A stretch of DNA of 64,000 nt from Prochlorococcus sp. AG-347-I04 (GCA_003281625.1 QCBL01000001.1:248001-312000); one strand, 5' to 3'. Positions 38,019 to 48,229 are shown, counted from the stretch's first letter. A program made the numbers and translations. The notes: generated from the sequence alone by a model not told the origin.

Positions 38019-38924
38019 TTACAAAGAATCAATCCAATCAAGTATGTGTTGATTAACTAATTCGGGGACTTCATCATGAGGACAATGACCAGCATCAAGA
38101 ATCACTTCTTTAGTATTTTCAGGAGTATATTTTTTATAAAGAAGTCTTTTGCTTGATGTGTTCATCCAAGGATCTTTACCTCCCCATAGGAGTAAAAGTG
38201 GGGATTTCAACTTTTTGAACAATTTATCAAATGGTTCTCCTTGGACACCTGCAGGATTGAAAACACTTTTAAAAACGTTAAAGGCACCTGGATCAAGTGA
38301 AGGTTTTCTTATTGAATCAATTAGATAGTCATCAACATTAGTTTGGTTTTTATAAACATTGTTTAATGCTTTTTTTATATTTACTCTTCGTCTCATGCTT
38401 TCAAATATAGTTCTTTGAATAAAAACATTGCCTCGCAAAAATGTTTCAAAGAAAGTTTTTAAAGATCTTTGTAAAAAACTATTATTTGATACCTTTTCTT
38501 CACTAAACATTCCAGCAGCATTAAGTAAAACTACTCCTGCAGATAGTTCTTTTAGTTCTGCACTTGCTGCTAAAGATGCATAACCACCTAAAGAGTTACC
38601 AACAATAAATGTTGGTTTTTTAATAACTTCTTTCACATATGTTGCAACTTGATCTTTCCAAAGATGACTTGAATACTTTACATCTGTTGGCTTGGGACTT
38701 TTTCCAAATCCCAAAAGATCTATGGCATGTACTTCATATTTATCACTTAAAACAGGGATATTAAAACGCCAATGATCAGTGGAAGCTCCAAAACCATGTA
38801 TCAACAAAATTGCGCATGATTTTGGACTTTCTTCTTTAGGTTTTGCAGTAATAGTATGTATTGGATAATTCAAAAAATTCCATGCGTAATTCACCTCATC
38901 ACTTATAAGCACTCGTTTATCCAT
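38019..38924 (-). CDS. Alpha/beta hydrolase
   Basis: A 301-aa alpha/beta-hydrolase with the oxyanion HGFGASTDHW, nucleophile elbow GNSLGGYA (Ser), and the catalytic His in AGHCPHDEVPE. The fold covers esterases, lactonases and haloperoxidases, so the substrate is open. Its place ahead of a mutarotase and a sugar acid kinase makes a sugar lactone or ester conceivable. Start ATG at 38924. It follows the antiporter gene by 41 bases. Confidence 0.83.
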   Translation of the reverse strand: MDKRVLISDEVNYAWNFLNYPIHTITAKPKEESPKSCAILLIHGFGASTDHWRFNIPVLSDKYEVHAIDLLGFGKSPKPTDVKYSSHLWKDQVATYVKEVIKKPTFIVGNSLGGYASLAASAELKELSAGVVLLNAAGMFSEEKVSNNSFLQRSLKTFFETFLRGNVFIQRTIFESMRRRVNIKKALNNVYKNQTNVDDYLIDSIRKPSLDPGAFNVFKSVFNPAGVQGEPFDKLFKKLKSPLLLLWGGKDPWMNTSSKRLLYKKYTPENTKEVILDAGHCPHDEVPELVNQHILDWIDSL

Positions 38925-38965
38925 ATAATAAAAATAATTTTAGTTAATTCTAGTAAAATTATTCG

Positions 38966-40333
38966 TTAAAGAAGACCTACTGGATCAGCCGCAACATCAT
39001 CTGAAATTTTATTGCCATCATTTGGGGGTTTGTCTTTTAAAACAATTCTCAATAAAACAGGTGCAAGGAATGTAGTTCCGATAACCATTAATAAAATAGC
39101 CGCTTCAAGAGATGGGGTTAACAACTTAGCGCTTGTTCCTAAACCAAGGAAAATTAAACCAACCTCTCCTCTAGGCATCATTCCTAAACCAACTACTAAT
39201 CTATTAGTTGGTTTATCACTTGAAAATACCCATCCTGCAGCAATTTTTCCAATAATTGCAACAACTAATAAAAATCCTGCAACAACAAGAGCTGATCTGC
39301 TTGTTGGATCAAGTGGATTAATAACTGATAAATCCATTCCTGCTCCAACTAATACAAAGAAAATAGTTGCGAATAAGGATACTAAAGGTAAAACTGATTG
39401 TTGAATTGCGTGATTATTTTTAGAACTACTTAGAATTAATCCAGCTGCAAAAGCACCTAAAGCTGCTTCCAATCCAATGGCTGTTGCCACGAAACAACAC
39501 AATACAAGTATCACAAAAGAGGCTACCACTACGGCTCCAGGAGCCTTTAATCTATCTAATAACCAATCAAAACCTGGGGCAGCTGTTCTACTTAATGCAA
39601 TAGCAGCAATAACGAATACTACAGCTGCTGCAACTAATTTAATGATAGGAGCAATTTCTAAAGTGCCTCCGGCAGCAAGGGCGACTACAACTGCCAAAAT
39701 AACAATTCCTAGGATATCGTCTAACACTGCTGCACCAATAACAATCTGTCCTTCTCTAGTTTTTAAATAACCCAACTCACCAAAAACACTTGCAGTAATA
39801 CCTATACTTGTTGCCGTCATAGATGCTCCAGCAAAAACTGCTGGAATTAGATCTACTTGGAAAATAAACATTAATCCAAGAGTTCCAAAGGCGAACGGTA
39901 AAATTACACCAGCCATAGCAACTGTGAAAGCCTGAGCTCCTACAGCTACTAATTCCTCTAATTCACTTTCTAGTCCTGTTAGAAATAAAAGAGCATATAA
40001 TCCCAGAGTTGCTACTGCTTGCAGAGATGGAAAACTTTCGAAATAAACATCAGGTACAGCTTCTGGGGGGATTGACGCTAAAGAACTAATAACATTTACA
40101 AGTCCTTCATTTAATTCGGTTCCAGCTGAAGGCGGTATCAACAAATGAAATCCTGATGCTCCTATTACAACCCCTGCAAGAAGCTCACCCACTATTGTTG
40201 GCAAGCTAAGTCTTACTAATACTTCTGCTAATGCTCTTGCAGCTAAAAATATCAATAGAAACCTTATAACTCCTATCAACGTTTCAGCAACTTCTAAATC
40301 ATGCGCACTTAATTCAGCAAGTAAAGAGTACAT
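38966..40333 (-). CDS. Na+/H+ antiporter, CPA2 family
   Basis: A 455-aa polytopic membrane protein with about 12-13 hydrophobic segments and a short polar tail. Family motifs are LPTIVGELLAGVVIG near the N-terminus, GASMTATSIGITASVFGELG with the ion-path residues, and GMMPRGEVGLIFLGLG. It resembles cyanobacterial NhaS3-type thylakoid or plasma-membrane Na+(K+)/H+ exchangers. Start ATG at 40333. It is the first gene of a minus-strand run of four. Confidence 0.9.
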   Translation of the reverse strand: MYSLLAELSAHDLEVAETLIGVIRFLLIFLAARALAEVLVRLSLPTIVGELLAGVVIGASGFHLLIPPSAGTELNEGLVNVISSLASIPPEAVPDVYFESFPSLQAVATLGLYALLFLTGLESELEELVAVGAQAFTVAMAGVILPFAFGTLGLMFIFQVDLIPAVFAGASMTATSIGITASVFGELGYLKTREGQIVIGAAVLDDILGIVILAVVVALAAGGTLEIAPIIKLVAAAVVFVIAAIALSRTAAPGFDWLLDRLKAPGAVVVASFVILVLCCFVATAIGLEAALGAFAAGLILSSSKNNHAIQQSVLPLVSLFATIFFVLVGAGMDLSVINPLDPTSRSALVVAGFLLVVAIIGKIAAGWVFSSDKPTNRLVVGLGMMPRGEVGLIFLGLGTSAKLLTPSLEAAILLMVIGTTFLAPVLLRIVLKDKPPNDGNKISDDVAADPVGLL

Positions 40334-40465
40334 TTAAGTGTAAAAAATAAACTACCTAACTGGAAGATAGTTTATCGAGGGCCCACTTTAAGAAATATGT
40401 AAGAAAAAAGCAAAAATACTCAACAAGTGTGGATCTGAAGTTACAACAAAGAAATTTTCTTAAAA

Positions 40466-43030
40466 ATGGCTATTGTCTGTTATATGGCTAATCCAATGAA
40501 TTCCAACGAACCCTTTGATCTACGCTTGCCTACACCCGGCTGCTATTTAGATCCTGAGAAAGCTGGCATGGATTCAGATGCTGTATTTCAAGGAATGACA
40601 GCTCATCTTTTCTACACGCTTGGAAAGTTAGCAACCTCTGCAAGTCCTCACGACTTATATATGGCTTTGAGTTACGCTGTTAAAGATAGACTAATGACAA
40701 GATATTTAGCCAGCCAAGAGGTCATAAGAAAAAAACCACAAAAAACTGTAGCTTACTTATCGGCAGAATTTTTAATAGGCCCTCAATTAAGTAATAACCT
40801 CCTCAATCTTGGCATAACTCAAGAAGCTGAAGATGCATTAAAAAGATTTGGTATTGAATCTTTATCAACAATTCTCGAAGTTGAGGAAGAGCCTGGATTA
40901 GGAAATGGTGGTCTTGGTAGACTTGCTGCATGTTATATGGAATCATTAGCATCTCTACAAGTACCAGCGGTTGGTTATGGTATTCGCTACGAGTTTGGCA
41001 TATTCAATCAATTAATAAGAGATGGTTGGCAAGTTGAAGTTACTGACAAATGGTTAAAAGGTGGTTGGCCATGGGAACTTCCACAACCGGATGAATCATG
41101 TTTCGTAGGTTTTGGAGGGAGAACTGAAAGTTACAGAGATGATAAAGGGAACTACAGATCAAGATGGATTCCTTCAGAACATGCAATTGGAGTACCTCAT
41201 GATGTTCCAGTTCTAGGATACAGAGTAAATACATGTGACAGATTAAGATTATGGAGAGCTGATGCAACAGAAAGTTTTGACTTTTATGCATTCAATATTG
41301 GTGATTATTATGGTGCGGTCGAAGAAAAAGTTGCATCTGAAACTCTTTCAAAAGTTCTATATCCAAATGATGGAACTGACGAAGGTAGAAGATTAAGACT
41401 CAAGCAACAACACTTTTTTGTAAGTTGTTCTCTTCAAGATATGTTGAGAAGCCTTGAAAAAAGATCAATAGCGATAACAGAATTTCCTAAGCATTGGACA
41501 GTCCAATTGAATGATACCCATCCTGCTATTGCAGTTGCAGAATTAATGAGACTTCTTATTGACCAATATCAAATAGGTTGGGATCAAGCTTGGAAAATAA
41601 CAACTTCTTCAGTTGCTTATACCAACCATACATTACTCCCAGAGGCTTTAGAAAAATGGGATTTAGGCTTATTTAATGATCTTCTTCCTCGTCATCTAGA
41701 AATTATTTATGAAATTAATTGGCGATTTCTACAACAATTAAGATTACGTTATCCTGGTGATGACAAGATCCTTCAAAAACTCTCAATAATTGATGAAGAA
41801 GGCTCCAAATCAGTTCGGATGGCTCATTTAGCTACAATTGGAGCACATCACATAAATGGTGTTGCAGCTCTCCACTCAGATCTAATAAAAAGACAACTTC
41901 TGCCTGAATTTGCAGCTCTATGGCCTGAAAAATTTACAAATGTAACTAATGGAGTTACTCCAAGAAGATGGGTTGCTCTATCTAATCCCTCACTATCGAA
42001 CCTTTTAGAAGAGGAAGTTGGTCCAAACTGGATAACAAATATGGAACTTCTTAAGAAGTTAGAAGAAAAAAAAGATGACAACAATTTTTTGCAAAAATTT
42101 GAAGAAACTAAACTTAATGGTAAAAGAAAATTAGCTAACTTTATCCATTCTAAAACTGGAATACTTGTGGATCCATCAAGTTTATTTGATGTTCAAGTGA
42201 AAAGAATTCATCAATATAAAAGGCAACATTTAAATGCCCTACAAATTATTGCCCAATATTTAAGAATCAAAAATGGTATAAACAAATATGAAGTCCCAAG
42301 AACAATAATATTCGGAGGTAAAGCTGCACCTGGTTACTTTATGGCAAAGCTGATGATTAGATTCATTAATGGCATTGCTGATGTAGTTAATTCTGATCCA
42401 GATATGGATGGCTTATTAAGGGTTGTTTTTCTACCAGACTATAATGTTAAGCTTGGTGAAATAGTATATCCCGCAACAGATCTTTCAGAACAAATTTCAA
42501 CTGCTGGGAAAGAAGCATCTGGAACTGGAAATATGAAGTTTGCCATGAATGGAGCATTAACGATTGGAACCTTAGATGGAGCAAATGTGGAATTAAGAGA
42601 TCTTGTGAAAAAAGAAAATTTCTTTCTTTTTGGTAAAACTGAAAGCGAAATTATGGATTTAAAACATAATCACTACTCTCCAAAAACTTTTATTGATCAA
42701 TGTCCGGAACTCAAAGAGGTTTTACGCTTAATTGAAATTGGCCACTTTAGCAATGGGGATAAAGAATTATTTAAACCTTTATTAAATAGTCTTACAGGAC
42801 ATGACCCATTTTTTGTTATGGCCGACTTTGAAGACTACATAAATAAACAGGATGTGGTCAGTGAATGCTGGAATAATAAAATATCTTGGAATAAAATGGC
42901 ATTATTAAATACTGCAAGATCAGGATATTTTTCTTCAGATAGATCTATAAGAGAGTATTGTAAATCTATTTGGAAAGTCTCTCCAATGCCAGTTGAAATT
43001 ACTTGCGACGTCGAAGAATTAACTAATTAA
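40466..43030 (+). CDS. glgP: Glycogen phosphorylase
   Basis: GlgP releases glucose-1-phosphate from glycogen, feeding night-time metabolism. The 854-aa protein has LGNGGLGRLAACYMES, the FNVFQ-like DVQVKRIHQYKRQ region and the PLP site EASGTGNMKFAMNGALTIGT (Lys in NMKF). The ATG at 40466 was used; in-frame ATGs at 40484 and 40496 are alternatives. The final 8 bases overlap the convergent cysteine-motif gene. Confidence 0.97.
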   Translation: MAIVCYMANPMNSNEPFDLRLPTPGCYLDPEKAGMDSDAVFQGMTAHLFYTLGKLATSASPHDLYMALSYAVKDRLMTRYLASQEVIRKKPQKTVAYLSAEFLIGPQLSNNLLNLGITQEAEDALKRFGIESLSTILEVEEEPGLGNGGLGRLAACYMESLASLQVPAVGYGIRYEFGIFNQLIRDGWQVEVTDKWLKGGWPWELPQPDESCFVGFGGRTESYRDDKGNYRSRWIPSEHAIGVPHDVPVLGYRVNTCDRLRLWRADATESFDFYAFNIGDYYGAVEEKVASETLSKVLYPNDGTDEGRRLRLKQQHFFVSCSLQDMLRSLEKRSIAITEFPKHWTVQLNDTHPAIAVAELMRLLIDQYQIGWDQAWKITTSSVAYTNHTLLPEALEKWDLGLFNDLLPRHLEIIYEINWRFLQQLRLRYPGDDKILQKLSIIDEEGSKSVRMAHLATIGAHHINGVAALHSDLIKRQLLPEFAALWPEKFTNVTNGVTPRRWVALSNPSLSNLLEEEVGPNWITNMELLKKLEEKKDDNNFLQKFEETKLNGKRKLANFIHSKTGILVDPSSLFDVQVKRIHQYKRQHLNALQIIAQYLRIKNGINKYEVPRTIIFGGKAAPGYFMAKLMIRFINGIADVVNSDPDMDGLLRVVFLPDYNVKLGEIVYPATDLSEQISTAGKEASGTGNMKFAMNGALTIGTLDGANVELRDLVKKENFFLFGKTESEIMDLKHNHYSPKTFIDQCPELKEVLRLIEIGHFSNGDKELFKPLLNSLTGHDPFFVMADFEDYINKQDVVSECWNNKISWNKMALLNTARSGYFSSDRSIREYCKSIWKVSPMPVEITCDVEELTN

Positions 43031-43487
43031 TATTATTCTTATCTGGTGAATCCGGGGTTTGATGAAATAATCTATTTAAAATTAATCGATCCATATTTAA
43101 TGGATCTGGGGCTAGTTCATTTGCAATTTCTTTAAATTTTGATTCAATATTATTTGAAATTTTTATATCAAATATTCTTTCCATTAATGCTTCAATTGAA
43201 TATAGATATGCATTTACACTTTCAAGTTCATCCAAGGCTTCAGTGATTTCAGTATCAGAAATATGTTCTTCTAGACTGGAATCTCTATTTGATTCTCTTT
43301 CAATTAATTGTCTCTGAAATTCATCAGTAATCTTGGTACAAAGAGTTCTGAATGATTGAATAGATACCCAATTTAATTCTTGTTGCTGTTTAAAAGTAGG
43401 AAATTCTCTAATCAGACGATCATGCTCTTTATAAAATCTCTGACAATCAGAGCATTGACATGGTTCTTCAGCCAAAAGAAAATACAA
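43023..43487 (-). CDS. Conserved picocyanobacterial protein with N-terminal CxCxxC motif
   Basis: A 154-aa soluble, acidic, mostly helical protein with CQCSDC at residues 10-15, followed by a charged helix. It could bind zinc or another metal. No domain recognised. It has no ATG; TTG at 43487 (or at 43475) must be used, while an ATG just upstream is out of frame. It follows the 110-aa gene with a 19-base gap. Confidence 0.55.
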   Translation of the reverse strand: MYFLLAEEPCQCSDCQRFYKEHDRLIREFPTFKQQQELNWVSIQSFRTLCTKITDEFQRQLIERESNRDSSLEEHISDTEITEALDELESVNAYLYSIEALMERIFDIKISNNIESKFKEIANELAPDPLNMDRLILNRLFHQTPDSPDKNNIN

Positions 43488-43506
43488 TTCTTCTCATATC
43501 ATCTCA

Positions 43507-43839
43507 CTATTTGGGTAAAATTGTAGGCCCATCCAATAATTCGTCATTTTCATCTAATGAATCTGGACTATCTGGCAAAGGAATTTCAATACTAGTAACT
43601 AAATTAATAACATCTCTTAGTCTCATAGAATCAGCAAACCATCCCATTGCTTGCTCGGCATCACCTCTTTTTTCAGCATCATTTGCTTGATCTTCATGAG
43701 CTTCCGCCAAAAGAGCAAGCCAGCACAGGCATCTTGCTTGTACTATTGAAAGATCTAAATCATTAGGTTGAGATTTAGAAATGCGTTCATGCTCTTGCTG
43801 AATTAAGAGTTTTAAACGCATATCATGCAACTTAGCCAT
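43507..43839 (-). CDS. Conserved cyanobacterial protein, unknown function
   Basis: A 110-aa protein with a helical, Leu/Ala/Glu-rich core (RCLCWLALLAEAHEDQANDAE) that looks like a short helical hairpin, and an acidic Pro/Asp-rich tail. The start is ATG at 43839. It probably forms an operon with the downstream CxCxxC gene. I cannot assign a function. Confidence 0.6.
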   Translation of the reverse strand: MAKLHDMRLKLLIQQEHERISKSQPNDLDLSIVQARCLCWLALLAEAHEDQANDAEKRGDAEQAMGWFADSMRLRDVINLVTSIEIPLPDSPDSLDENDELLDGPTILPK

Positions 43840-43916
43840 AAAAGATTTATTACTAACTACACGCTAGCTAGAGAGTAGCAAGTTTGCACACATACTACAT
43901 ATAGTTTTTTATTTTA

Positions 43917-43990
<74 letters not shown>

Positions 43991-44029
43991 AATAGATGAT
44001 TTTTGGAGTATTAAGCACTATGCTAAATA

Positions 44030-44403
44030 AAAGCAGGAGAGGCAACCGCAAGAAAGTTTTATTTTGTTTCCAAAATAAAACTTTCTTGAGGAAAGTCCGG
44101 GCTCCCAAATGGTCAGGCTTGCTGGGTAATTCCCAGTGCGGGCGACCGTGAGGATAGTGCCACAGAAACATACCGCCTAATACTTTATGTATGGTAAGGG
44201 TGCAAGGGTGTGGTAAGAGCGCACCAGCAACATTGAGAAGTGTTGGCTAGGTAAACCCCGGCTGGGAGCAAGGCTTAGTAGATTTATGACCATTACACAA
44301 TCTACTTTTCAGCGCCGCTTGAGACTGTGAAGTAATTCCAGTCCTAGATAGATGGTTGCCCATCTTAATAAAGATGAACAGAACCCGGCTTATGACCTGC
44401 TTT
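44030..44403 (+). ncRNA. rnpB: RNase P RNA (catalytic subunit)
   Basis: This RNA is the ribozyme that matures tRNA 5' ends. Ends are set by the P1 helix, AAAGCAGG (44030-44037) pairing with CCTGCTTT (44396-44403). Conserved cores are visible: GAGGAAAGTCCGGGCT (P4 5' strand), GCGGGCGACCGTGAGGATAGTGCCACAGAAA in parts, and ACAGAACCCGGCTTATG at the 3' end. The P3 region is a 17-bp perfect hairpin (44050-44066 with 44071-44087, loop TTTC), unusually long. It is transcribed ahead of rnc. Confidence 0.95.
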
Positions 44404-44429
44404 CTAATTATTGTAGTTATTCAAATCAG

Positions 44430-45179
44430 ATGACAAATATAATTAACGCAGAGAGAATTAAACAAATAACTAGTTTTTTAAAGTCATTAAATATTAATTC
44501 AAAAAGATTTTCTGAAATAATTAGAAATCAAAATATTTCAGTTATTCAAGATTTTAATCAAGCATTCATACATTCCTCACAGGACAAAATAGTAAATTAC
44601 GAAAAACTAGAATTTTTCGGAGATGCAGTTCTCAGATTAGCTGCTTCTAATTTTATTGAAAAAAAATATCCTCAAATGAGCGTAGGAGAAAGATCAGAGC
44701 TAAGAGCTCAAATTGTAAGTGATGAATGGTTAACTAAATTAGGGAGAAAAATTGAAATTGAGAAATTAATAATTAAAGGACCTAAAGCCCTTGGTGATGA
44801 AAATTCAAAAAATACTATTATTGGTGAAGCTACAGAAGCTTTAATCGGTGCTATTTACAAGTGCTTTAATTCAATTCAAGAAGTAAATCTTTGGTTAGAT
44901 GATATTTGGGAAAAAGATTCAGAAATATTTATAAAAGCTCCATATAAATTCAAATCTAAAACAGTATTGCAAGAGTGGTGTCAAAGTAAAGGTTTTGATT
45001 TGCCTGTCTACAAAATAATGGAAGTATCAAAGAAAAATGGGGACCCTAAAAGATTTATTTGCAATATATTTATCGAAGGATCAAAAGAATCATCGGCATT
45101 CGGAAAGTCCCATAAACAAGCAGAAACGAATGCAGCTAGAATCCTAATAGAAAAATTTATATGTATAGGTAAAATCTAA
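44430..45179 (+). CDS. rnc: Ribonuclease III
   Basis: RNase III cuts double-stranded RNA in rRNA and mRNA processing. The 249-aa protein has the signature NYEKLEFFGDAVL (catalytic Glu/Asp), IGEATEALIGAIY (second acidic pair), and a C-terminal dsRNA-binding domain (about 165-245) with KTVLQEWCQSKG and GKSHKQAETNAARILIE. I chose ATG at 44430, 26 bases after rnpB; the longer frame from 44352 lies inside rnpB and is not credible. Confidence 0.94.
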   Translation: MTNIINAERIKQITSFLKSLNINSKRFSEIIRNQNISVIQDFNQAFIHSSQDKIVNYEKLEFFGDAVLRLAASNFIEKKYPQMSVGERSELRAQIVSDEWLTKLGRKIEIEKLIIKGPKALGDENSKNTIIGEATEALIGAIYKCFNSIQEVNLWLDDIWEKDSEIFIKAPYKFKSKTVLQEWCQSKGFDLPVYKIMEVSKKNGDPKRFICNIFIEGSKESSAFGKSHKQAETNAARILIEKFICIGKI

Positions 45180-45181
45180 TT

Positions 45182-45367
45182 TTATACTATTTCTAAATTC
45201 GTAAGCTGAAAAGTTATGAGTTTATCCCAATTACCACCTTCAAAGAGAACGGCTGCTCTTTTTTTTGTAACTCTCTGTACAAACCCTTTATATCCTCGAT
45301 ATATAGAGTTAGTGTTTTTTACAACAACAAAAGAGCCAGGGAGTATAGGTTTAGTAGACGATTCCAT
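45182..45367 (-). CDS. ndhS: NdhS-like SH3-fold protein (NDH-1 complex subunit)
   Basis: A 61-aa protein whose [26 protein letters not shown] and [16 protein letters not shown] stretches fit the small SH3-like NdhS family, which forms the ferredoxin-docking site of cyanobacterial NDH-1. The start is ATG at 45367; an upstream TTG only adds seven residues toward the divergent rimM gene. The start codons are 24 bases apart. Confidence 0.72.
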   Translation of the reverse strand: MESSTKPILPGSFVVVKNTNSIYRGYKGFVQRVTKKRAAVLFEGGNWDKLITFQLTNLEIV

Positions 45368-45391
45368 AAAAGTCTCTTTATTACACAATAT

Positions 45392-45931
45392 ATGATAAAT
45401 AAAAATAAGTGGTTGATTGTTGGATTGATAACATCATGTCATGGAATTAATGGACAAGTAAAGGTTAAATCTTTAAGTGATTTTGAAGAAAGATTTTTAA
45501 AACCTGGAATGAGATGGTTACAAAAAGAAAATGAACCTCCTTCAAAAATAGAACTTATATCTGGTTTCAAACAGCCTGGTAAAGAAACTTTTATAGTTAA
45601 ACTCCAAGGGATAAATACAAGAAATCATGCAGAGCAACTGAAAAAATTTAAAATTCTTGTAAAAACAGATAAACTACCCAAATTAAAAAAGGATGAATTC
45701 CACTTGTTGGAACTTATAAATCTTGAGGTCAAGACTATAGATAATAATGAATTAAAATTAATTGGGAAAGTTATCAATTTAGAAAATGAGAAAAATAATC
45801 TACTTGTTATTGAACTTTTTAAAAATCAAAAAAAAGTTCTCATACCTTTTGTTAAAGAAATAGTCCCATTGGTAGATATAAAAAATAATTTTCTTATTAT
45901 CAATCCTCCAAAGGGGCTTTTAGAACTATAA
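45392..45931 (+). CDS. rimM: Ribosome maturation factor RimM
   Basis: RimM helps assemble the 30S head around protein S19. The 179-aa protein has the N-terminal [21 protein letters not shown] in two parts and a C-terminal PRC-barrel domain (about 95-178) ending in [13 protein letters not shown] and [10 protein letters not shown]. Start ATG at 45392. Nearest neighbours are rnc upstream and ndhS divergent. Confidence 0.93.
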   Translation: MINKNKWLIVGLITSCHGINGQVKVKSLSDFEERFLKPGMRWLQKENEPPSKIELISGFKQPGKETFIVKLQGINTRNHAEQLKKFKILVKTDKLPKLKKDEFHLLELINLEVKTIDNNELKLIGKVINLENEKNNLLVIELFKNQKKVLIPFVKEIVPLVDIKNNFLIINPPKGLLEL

Positions 45932-45963
45932 ATCTTTAAAAATATAAATTTGCAAGAAATTCA

Positions 45964-47859
45964 TCATTCTACAGTTACACTTTTAGCTAAATTTCTTGGT
46001 TGATCCACGTCAAGTCCCCTATGAGCTGCAATATGGTAACTCAATAATTGTAAGGGCACTATGTTAAGTAAAGGTGAAATCCATTCATTAGAGGAAGGAA
46101 CTTTCATTAAATAATCAAAAATTTCAGTTCCTTTGCATTCAGGAGCAATCCCGATCAAATATGAATCTCTAGCTTTTGCTTCTTGAGCATTACTTATAAC
46201 TTTATCGAAAACTTCACCAGGTGAAGCAATAGAAATTACAGGTACTTTTTTATCTAATAAAGCTATTGGACCATGTTTCATCTCGCCTGCTGGATATCCA
46301 GCAGCATGAATGTAACTAATTTCTTTGAGTTTTAACGCTCCTTCAAGAGCAATAGGAAAATTTATACCCCTTCCTAAAAAGATAACATCTTTAATATTAA
46401 AAAAATCATGTGCTAGCTTTTCTGAAGATTTATTATGTTGCTCCAAAAGATCATCTATCAAAGGAGGCAGTTTTATAAGTTCAGTTATCAAATTACTAAT
46501 TTCTTCTAAGCTTTGGCTGCCTTTAATTTCAGCAAATTTTATAGCTAATCCATAAAAAGAAAGCAATTGAGCAAAAAAAGTTTTTGTTGCCGCAACTCCC
46601 ACTTCTATTCCTGCGCAAATATCAATAATATTTGAAACCTGCCTTCCTATCGAGCTCTCTTTTCTATTTGTTATTGCAATAAGATTAGGTTTAAAATTTT
46701 CATCCTTCATCGAGGACCGTCTTTTAATTTCCATATCTATAGCTGCGATTGTATCAGCAGTTTCTCCAGATTGAGTGACGCCAATTGTTAATGTGTTTGG
46801 AAGCAATGGGGGTGGTGAATATCGAAATTCACTTGCGTAAAAGACATTTGTTGGTATACCTGAAAATTGTTCTAGTAAAAAGCTACCAACCATTGCGGCA
46901 TGTTTACTTGTACCACATGCGATAATTTCAATTCTTTCTATTGATTCAAAAAAATTTGTATCAAAAGGATAACTAATTTGATATTTGCCCTCTTCTAAGT
47001 TTTTAATTAAGTAATTTTCCAACCAGTTTTTTGCGGTCTGTGGCTGGTCATATATCTCCTTCAACATATAGTGTTTAAAATTCATCTTATCCATTATTTG
47101 CTCTGATACTTTTAGAGAAACTGGATTTCGATATTGTCTCTCATTGTTTATGTCATATATTTCTATTCCAAGAGGAGTTAACAAAGCTATCTCTTCATCC
47201 TCCATAGGCAAAATAATATTTGTAAAGTTTGCAATGGCTGGCGTATCACTTGCACATATAAATTCTCCCTCACCCAAACCAATAATCAACGGTGCTTGTC
47301 TTCGAGCAACAACCAAAGAGGTTGGAGCATCAGCCCATAAAACAGCTAAGGCATAAGATCCTTCCAAATCAGATATTACATTTCTTACAGCCACTAATAA
47401 TGTTGAGCCATTATTCTCAAGATTGAGTTTACTTAAGGTATTTAATTCTCTTTTAATTAGATGAGGAATTACCTCGGTATCTGTATCAGAATTAAAAATA
47501 ATACCCTCCTTCTCTAATTTATTTTTTAAATCTTGGAAATTTTCAATTATGCCATTTTGAACAACCGCGATGGTTCCTGAACCATCGATATGAGGATGGG
47601 CATTTTTAAACTCAGGTTTTCCATGAGTTGCCCATCTAGTATGACCTATTCCTACAGTTCCTGGAATATTTTCATTGTTAAGGTTATTTATTAAGTTCTT
47701 AAGTTTTCCCTCTGATTTATTGCAAGTTATAGAATTTGTTTCAGAATTTATTACTGCAATACCTGCGGAATCATATCCTCTGTATTCAAGTTTTTCTAAG
47801 CCATTAATTAATAATGGTAAAGCTTTTTTGTAACCTGTTACAGCAACTATTCCACACAT
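45964..47859 (-). CDS. glmS: Glutamine-fructose-6-phosphate aminotransferase (isomerizing)
   Basis: GlmS makes glucosamine-6-phosphate for peptidoglycan and lipopolysaccharide. At 631 aa it has the class II amidotransferase domain with catalytic Cys 2 (MCGIVAV) and GHTRWATHG, then two SIS domains with ACGTSKHA, GVTQSGETADT and GYPAGEMKHGP, and ends in DQPRNLAKSVTVE. Start ATG at 47859. No glmS ribozyme is seen in the 82-base gap to psaC. Confidence 0.98.
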   Translation of the reverse strand: MCGIVAVTGYKKALPLLINGLEKLEYRGYDSAGIAVINSETNSITCNKSEGKLKNLINNLNNENIPGTVGIGHTRWATHGKPEFKNAHPHIDGSGTIAVVQNGIIENFQDLKNKLEKEGIIFNSDTDTEVIPHLIKRELNTLSKLNLENNGSTLLVAVRNVISDLEGSYALAVLWADAPTSLVVARRQAPLIIGLGEGEFICASDTPAIANFTNIILPMEDEEIALLTPLGIEIYDINNERQYRNPVSLKVSEQIMDKMNFKHYMLKEIYDQPQTAKNWLENYLIKNLEEGKYQISYPFDTNFFESIERIEIIACGTSKHAAMVGSFLLEQFSGIPTNVFYASEFRYSPPPLLPNTLTIGVTQSGETADTIAAIDMEIKRRSSMKDENFKPNLIAITNRKESSIGRQVSNIIDICAGIEVGVAATKTFFAQLLSFYGLAIKFAEIKGSQSLEEISNLITELIKLPPLIDDLLEQHNKSSEKLAHDFFNIKDVIFLGRGINFPIALEGALKLKEISYIHAAGYPAGEMKHGPIALLDKKVPVISIASPGEVFDKVISNAQEAKARDSYLIGIAPECKGTEIFDYLMKVPSSNEWISPLLNIVPLQLLSYHIAAHRGLDVDQPRNLAKSVTVE

Positions 47860-47941
47860 ACAAACAAATTTTTTTCAATTATATTTGAAAAAAAATAAGT
47901 ATTTTTAAAACATGGACTCTCTTAAAACTGCACTATGCAAA

Positions 47942-48229
<288 letters not shown>

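Noticed and set aside
38970-39770. Long plus-strand ORFs opposite the antiporter gene
   Set aside because: They arise from the biased codons of a hydrophobic gene on the other strand; translations are low complexity.
44352-44429. Upstream extension of rnc from ATG 44352
   Set aside because: These 26 codons lie mostly within the conserved 3' end of RNase P RNA; RNase III homology starts near 44430.
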